Positions 59,663 through 64,000 of a stretch of DNA of 64,000 nt are shown piece after piece (positions within the stretch are counted from its first letter, which is position 1; each line of letters opens with the position of its first letter). Origin of the DNA: Shimia sp040225985 (GTDB taxonomy: Bacteria > Pseudomonadota > Alphaproteobacteria > Rhodobacterales > Rhodobacteraceae); assembly GCF_040225985.1 (NCBI RefSeq), contig NZ_JBBPEU010000008.1, forward strand, positions 130,406-194,405. The letters are read 5' to 3'. The notes beneath the pieces were generated by a model. That model was given only the letters and a program-made list of their open reading frames with translations, did no database searches and was not told where the DNA came from. A program made the position numbers and the translations under genes.

Positions 59663-61609
59663 ATGGGTTTCAATATCGAATTTGACTATCGTTTCGACAG
59701 CAACGGCTTTTTCGACAGCCAGGCCGCGCGTGATGCGCTGGAGCGCGCCGGCGAGATCTGGGAGGGGTTCATTCAGGACGAATTCGACGATGTGGCACCG
59801 GGGCAGACCTTTAGCATCCGCAACCCGTCGAATTCTTCGGTCCGTGAAACCATCGTTCTGGATCGACCGATTGATGATCTGCTGGTGTTTGTGGGTTCCG
59901 AAGAACTGGGTGGCAACACTTTGGGCCGTGGCGGGTTTTCCGGCACGGATATCGGTGGTGACATTTACGACACCCGGATCGACAATGATTACCGAGGCAC
60001 TGGGCCGGTCACGAATTTTGAACCCTGGGTCGGCGTCATGCGTTTCGACATCTCGTCGGACTGGAGTTTCGCGCTGGATGCACCGCAGGCAGGGCAGTTC
60101 GATTTCATCACCGTGGCCCTTCACGAGATTGGCCATATCCTTGGTCTCGGGACGGCAGAAATCTTTGAACAGATTGCGCAAGGTGGCTTTGACGGGCCAA
60201 ATGCGCTGAATGCCAATGGCGGGGTACCGGTTCCGGTCGAGCACGATCTGGTCCATGTCGAGGAAGGGCATGATGACAATATGGTGCTGATGGATCCGAC
60301 CACCAGCCGCGGATCGCGCCTGTTGCCGTCGCAGATCGACCTCGCGCTGCTGGCGGATATTGGATACGAGACCACGGGATTTACCGCGCAGGGGTCCACG
60401 CCCGCGCTGGCTACGAACGGGGCCGATATCACGATTTTCGGGCGCGAGATCGCGGATGTGATTGATGGTCTAGGTGGGACCGACCAGATACAGGGGGAAG
60501 GCGGAAACGACATCCTGATTGGCGGCGCTGGCAATGACACGCTATTCGGACAAGAGGGAAATGACCGGCTTGTCGGCGGGGCCGACAATGATCAGATGCA
60601 GGGCGGCGATGGCAACGACACTCTGGTCGGGACGGGCGGGGCCGATACGTTGTTCGGTGGCAACGGCACGGATGTGTTCGAGTTGCAGGCGGGCGGCGGC
60701 AGTATCGTGATTTCCGATTTCGATCTGAATGGCGAAGTGATCCATCTGGTCGGATCGGGCTTTGCAACTGCGCAAGAGGCCGCGCTGGCGGTTACCAAAG
60801 ACTTTAGCAATGTGTCCCGGCTGACATTCTCGGACGGGTCCTTTGTCAGGGTCTTCCATGACTCGCAAACCGGCACGCCCCTGACGGCTGACCATTTCCG
60901 CATCGGCGCGACCGAGACGCACCAAACGCTTTATGGTCAGAGCGGCAATGATGCGCTGCGCGGGGCAGGGGGCGATGACACCCTGTTCGGCTTTGACGGG
61001 GCAGACACCCTGAGCGGCGGCGCGGGCGATGACAGTATCGAAGGCGGCGCGACCGAGGCCGACCTGCGCGATGTCGTGTTTGGCGGTGCGGGCAATGACA
61101 CGATTGACGGCGGGTTCGGCAATGACGAATTGCGCGGGGACGCTGGCAATGACCAGATCGCGGGCGATTTCGGCGCGGACACGGTGATCGGCGGGGCGGG
61201 CAATGACACCCTGACCGGCAGCGCCTTTTCGGACCTCGTGTTTGGCGGGGACGGCAATGATTTCGTCAATGGCGGGTTTGGCCATGACCGCGTGAATGGC
61301 GGCAATGGGGCCGACCGGTTTTTTCATATCGGGATCTTCGATCACGGGTCGGACTGGATTCAGGATTATGACGCCAGCGAGGGCGATGTGCTCATGTTCG
61401 GGATCAACTCGGCCACGCGCAGCCAGTTCCAGATCAATACCACCCACACCACCAGCCCTGATGGCGAAAGATCGGGCGATGACAACGTGGAAGAGGCGTT
61501 CGTGATTTACCGTCCCACGGGCCAGATCATGTGGGCGCTGGTCGATGGCGCGGGTCAGGACTCGGTCAATATCCAGATCGCCGGTCAGGTGTTTGATCTG
61601 ATGGCCTGA
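59663..61609 (+). CDS. RTX calcium-binding protein with metalloprotease-like domain
   Basis: 648 residues, no N-terminal signal peptide, so type I secretion from the C-terminus is expected. The first 240 residues are a zincin-like domain with HEIGHILGLGT (His154, Glu155, His158) and a Met-turn segment MVLMDPTTSRG. The position of the usual third His holds Thr; a later His (VEHDLVHVEEGHDD, about 193-206) may replace it. Two blocks of nonapeptide GGxGxDxx(L/V) repeats (about 60484-60670 and 60937-61315) bind calcium. The ATG has GGGAGGG upstream. No type I secretion genes lie in the window. Confidence 0.86.
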   Translation: MGFNIEFDYRFDSNGFFDSQAARDALERAGEIWEGFIQDEFDDVAPGQTFSIRNPSNSSVRETIVLDRPIDDLLVFVGSEELGGNTLGRGGFSGTDIGGDIYDTRIDNDYRGTGPVTNFEPWVGVMRFDISSDWSFALDAPQAGQFDFITVALHEIGHILGLGTAEIFEQIAQGGFDGPNALNANGGVPVPVEHDLVHVEEGHDDNMVLMDPTTSRGSRLLPSQIDLALLADIGYETTGFTAQGSTPALATNGADITIFGREIADVIDGLGGTDQIQGEGGNDILIGGAGNDTLFGQEGNDRLVGGADNDQMQGGDGNDTLVGTGGADTLFGGNGTDVFELQAGGGSIVISDFDLNGEVIHLVGSGFATAQEAALAVTKDFSNVSRLTFSDGSFVRVFHDSQTGTPLTADHFRIGATETHQTLYGQSGNDALRGAGGDDTLFGFDGADTLSGGAGDDSIEGGATEADLRDVVFGGAGNDTIDGGFGNDELRGDAGNDQIAGDFGADTVIGGAGNDTLTGSAFSDLVFGGDGNDFVNGGFGHDRVNGGNGADRFFHIGIFDHGSDWIQDYDASEGDVLMFGINSATRSQFQINTTHTTSPDGERSGDDNVEEAFVIYRPTGQIMWALVDGAGQDSVNIQIAGQVFDLMA

Positions 61610-61661
61610 TCGCCCCGGGTAACCACCGGAAAGAGAGCACCATTTTGTGACCCCAAACTCT

Positions 61662-61689
61662 TTGACTGTCGCGGGCGGCACGGTACAGT
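61662..61689 (+). promoter_or_regulatory. Candidate sigma-70 promoter for second RTX gene
   Basis: TTGACT at 61662-61667 and TACAGT at 61684-61689 are separated by 16 bases and lie 48 bases before the ATG at 61737. Confidence 0.45.
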
Positions 61690-61736
61690 GTCGCCCAATA
61701 CAAAAGCAGCAGTTGTCGTTTCTGGGAGAGTACAAA

Positions 61737-64000
61737 ATGACATATTACACCCTTCTCGGGTATCAGGTGACTTACGACATCAACGACAATGTGGTCGAAG
61801 TTAAAGACACATCTATCAGCATCGAGATGCCGAACGGCGTGATGCCGAACCTGACTTACACGTTCGAGACACCCGGAAACCCTGTGCCGGACCCGGATGA
61901 TGAAGCCTTGCCATTGGTCGATGCAGATATCCCCGGAAACATCGAGGTGGATCTACTGACCCAGGACCTCGCTTTGATTGACGAAACCTATATCGGTTTT
62001 GTTGATTGGGACGGTAATACAACTTACATCCTCAGCTTCAACTATGGGCCCATAAACACGCCGGCAACGGATTGGTATTTCGTGATTGGTGGAGATGCAT
62101 TACCTGACTTCACCAACAGCCTTGATCCGGTCTCTGAGTGGAACGCGTTTGGCGAAAGCGACACTGTCATTACGGATGTCGGACATGTGACAAGCGGCCC
62201 ATTTGCGCCGAACCGCTCGATCCCGCTGGCCAATCTCGACCGCATGATCGCGCATACTGGCCAGATCATCGAAGACTATGACCCGGGCGACAGTATGATC
62301 ACCACGGGGGCTGGTAATGACGGGGTTGCCGTTGGCGGTGGCGGTTGGGATATCGTCCGAACGCTTGGCGGGGACGACATCGTCATTGTCGATGACGAGA
62401 ACGGTTATACCGAGGCACAGGCCGATCTTGGCGTCGGCAACGACATCTATGATCTCGCCGATGTCCGTGTTGCCTTTGACGGCGGCGCATATGCGGAACT
62501 TGTGCATAACGACCAACTGACCAACGGGATCACGGCAATCATCGACGGCACACAGAACCTTGGCCGCGTAGACAAGGGCGCGGGCGGCGAAACCGTGATC
62601 CTCGAAATCGAGAACGTTATCCAGACCGGTGGCTTCGGCATCCACGGGACCGGGTTTGCCGACGTGTTCAACCTGACCTCGACCGATGGCGGATTTGTGC
62701 AGGTGCGGGGCCTTGGTGGTAACGACCAGATCAACATCGGCACCAGCAACGGCACCGTGCGTCTGGACTATCGCGGCGACGCGGCAGGGATCAACGCCAA
62801 CCTTGAAACCGGGATTATCATGGACGGCTTTGGCGGGACGGACACGATCACCGGTCGCGCCAGTGAAATTCGCGGCTCGATGCACACCGACACGATCCTT
62901 GGGTCCTCGGCGGATGAACGGTTCATCCTCATGGCGGGCAGCGATACCGTAGATGGTGGCGCAGGTACCGACACGCTGCGCTATGACCGCAGCCGGGTCG
63001 AGGCGGTCACTGTGGACCTTGAGGCCGGGACGGCCTCTGGCGTGTGGCGCGGTGAAAGCTTCAGCCACAGCATGAGCAATATCGAAAACATCAACGGGTC
63101 ACGCGACGACAGCGACAGCCTTGCCGGAGACTCGGGTGGCAATCAGATCGACGGGCGCGGTGGCAATGACACGCTGCTTGGTCGTGCGGGTCATGATACG
63201 CTGATCGGCAACTATGGAGATGACTCGATCGACGGGGGCGACGGGTTTGACGCCGCCGCGTTCTGGGGCATCTCACGTTCGGCGGCGACGATTACAGAAG
63301 TGTCGCCTGGTGTGATCCAGGTGGTCTCGGGGCAGGGTACTGACAGGCTTAGCAATGTCGAGGAACTGTGGTTCGATGACCAGACTGTCCGGGTGAGCGA
63401 TCTCTTTCCGAACGATAACCTGCAAACTGGCACGGCTGGTGCAGACACCCTTGACGGGACCGCCGAAAACGACACGCTTCTCGGCCTTGATGGCAACGAC
63501 ATACTGTCAGGGTTTGCCGGTGATGACTCGCTGGATGGTGGCCTAGGCAACGACGTTCTGAATGGGGGCGATGGCAACGACTACCTGAACCCCGGGCGCA
63601 CCGCGGAAGAGGGCTGGGATACGCTCAACCCCGGCAGCGGCAATGACACGGTGGATTTCTCGGACGTCTATCGCAGCGGGGCTTCGCTGAACCATTTTGG
63701 GCTCTCGAACGGGTTTGTGGCCGATATCAACAGCGCAGCCAACACCGGCACGGTCGACAAGGGCACGCTTGGGACCACCACGCTGATCGACGTCGGCAAT
63801 GTTGTCGAGTGGTGGGGGCTTGAGGTCAACGGCACCGCGCACAACGACACCGTGAACTTTACCCTGCGCGAGAACAGCACCGACTGGGTGTCCTTCTGGA
63901 ACAATGGCGGCAGCAACACGATCAACGTGCTGGGCGGCGACGGGATCGTGCGTCTGGACTATCGCGGGCAATCGGGCGGCATCAACGCCAACCTGACCAC
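61737..64000 (+). CDS. Large RTX-type secreted protein, 3' end outside window
   Basis: Open frame from the ATG at 61737 (GGGAGAG upstream) to the right edge: at least 754 residues, no stop. The first 170 residues are an unrecognised beta-rich, acidic domain (MTYYTLLGYQVTYDINDNVV start) with no signal peptide. From about residue 185 onward there are calcium-binding repeats: TTGAGNDGVAVGGGG, GRGGNDTLLGRAGHDTLIG (about 63139-63200) and GLDGNDILSGFAGDDSLDGG (about 63487-63550). A module of about 98 residues occurs twice (62517-62810 and 63702-64000). It is probably a surface or secreted adhesin exported by a type I system; that is inferred. Confidence 0.87.
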   Translation, partial: MTYYTLLGYQVTYDINDNVVEVKDTSISIEMPNGVMPNLTYTFETPGNPVPDPDDEALPLVDADIPGNIEVDLLTQDLALIDETYIGFVDWDGNTTYILSFNYGPINTPATDWYFVIGGDALPDFTNSLDPVSEWNAFGESDTVITDVGHVTSGPFAPNRSIPLANLDRMIAHTGQIIEDYDPGDSMITTGAGNDGVAVGGGGWDIVRTLGGDDIVIVDDENGYTEAQADLGVGNDIYDLADVRVAFDGGAYAELVHNDQLTNGITAIIDGTQNLGRVDKGAGGETVILEIENVIQTGGFGIHGTGFADVFNLTSTDGGFVQVRGLGGNDQINIGTSNGTVRLDYRGDAAGINANLETGIIMDGFGGTDTITGRASEIRGSMHTDTILGSSADERFILMAGSDTVDGGAGTDTLRYDRSRVEAVTVDLEAGTASGVWRGESFSHSMSNIENINGSRDDSDSLAGDSGGNQIDGRGGNDTLLGRAGHDTLIGNYGDDSIDGGDGFDAAAFWGISRSAATITEVSPGVIQVVSGQGTDRLSNVEELWFDDQTVRVSDLFPNDNLQTGTAGADTLDGTAENDTLLGLDGNDILSGFAGDDSLDGGLGNDVLNGGDGNDYLNPGRTAEEGWDTLNPGSGNDTVDFSDVYRSGASLNHFGLSNGFVADINSAANTGTVDKGTLGTTTLIDVGNVVEWWGLEVNGTAHNDTVNFTLRENSTDWVSFWNNGGSNTINVLGGDGIVRLDYRGQSGGINANLT
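62517..62810 (+). repeat. First copy of internal 98-residue module
   Basis: Reads LTNGITAIIDGTQNLGRVDKG and ends NGTVRLDYRGDAAGINANLE. It matches the copy at 63702-64000 in order of motifs (NG..A.I, VDKG, V.LDYRG, GINANL), with a shared identical 20-base stretch GTGCGTCTGGACTATCGCGG at 62757-62776. Confidence 0.7.
63702..64000 (+). repeat. Second copy of internal module, cut by window edge
   Basis: Reads LSNGFVADINSAANTGTVDKG and ends GIVRLDYRGQSGGINANLTT. The identical 20-base stretch lies at 63948-63967, 1191 bases from the first. More copies may follow beyond the window. Confidence 0.7.

Noticed and set aside
59443..64000. Type I secretion genes for the RTX proteins
   Set aside because: Both ends and both strands were read; no ABC exporter, adaptor or TolC gene accompanies them in this window. 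The adaptor at 39259 is too distant to link.

Overview
The window is GC-rich DNA with dense gene packing and strong G/C preference at third codon positions. Choline-sulfatase, RTX proteins, an acyl-homoserine-lactone synthase, DUF4202/DUF6494/DUF6505-type proteins and a fused indolepyruvate oxidoreductase together suggest a marine alphaproteobacterium of the Rhodobacterales (Roseobacter group). This is inferred from gene content. No rRNA or tRNA gene, insertion sequence or CRISPR array is visible. About 57 protein genes, one cobalamin riboswitch and several candidate operators and terminators can be supported.

Layout. 1-5.1 kb: choline-sulfatase (5' end outside the window), two LysR regulators, a beta-hydroxyacid dehydrogenase and an SDR protein whose catalytic triad is replaced. 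5.1-10.0 kb: DUF4202 protein, Tex, alpha/beta hydrolase, TetR regulator. 10.2-12.8 kb: molybdate transporter modABC. 12.9-17.5 kb: MarR regulator with an RND efflux adaptor and pump. 17.5-18.1 kb: a cobalamin riboswitch on the minus strand whose only downstream gene is an unrecognised 100-residue protein. 18.3-21.6 kb: convergent histidine kinase and AAA+ response regulator. 20.3-30.0 kb (minus strand): a formate dehydrogenase operon in the order DUF3305, DUF3306, TorD, TAT peptide, fdhA, fdhB, fdhC, WD40-cytochrome c, a 44-residue membrane protein, response regulator. 30.3-35.5 kb: a four-cluster Fe-S protein, a cytochrome with a binding-protein-like N-terminus, and a DUF6494/Mrp/ligase-like/DUF6505 operon. 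35.6-37.8 kb: tungstate transporter tupBCA.

38.0-40.1 kb: RNA methyltransferase and a lone HlyD-type adaptor. 40.3-48.8 kb: five-gene branched-chain-type ABC transporter, Lrp regulator and a fused indolepyruvate ferredoxin oxidoreductase. 49.0-54.3 kb: MscS channel, then a small multidrug-type flippase, a HAD-UbiA fusion and a GT-C-like glycosyltransferase. 54.6-59.4 kb: a signalling block with a receiver/degenerate-GGDEF protein, LuxI without LuxR, an OB-fold-like protein, a membrane histidine kinase, an Hpt protein and a receiver. 59.7-64.0 kb: two RTX proteins; the second runs off the right end.

How the genes work together. modABC and tupABC lie on either side of a periplasmic formate dehydrogenase, so the central 25 kb looks like a formate-oxidation island with its own metal supply, chaperones, Fe-S proteins, two extra cytochromes and a two-component system. 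The right-hand third joins quorum signal synthesis, a phosphorelay and secreted calcium-binding proteins, which suggests control of a surface or secreted phenotype. That last link is inference from position.
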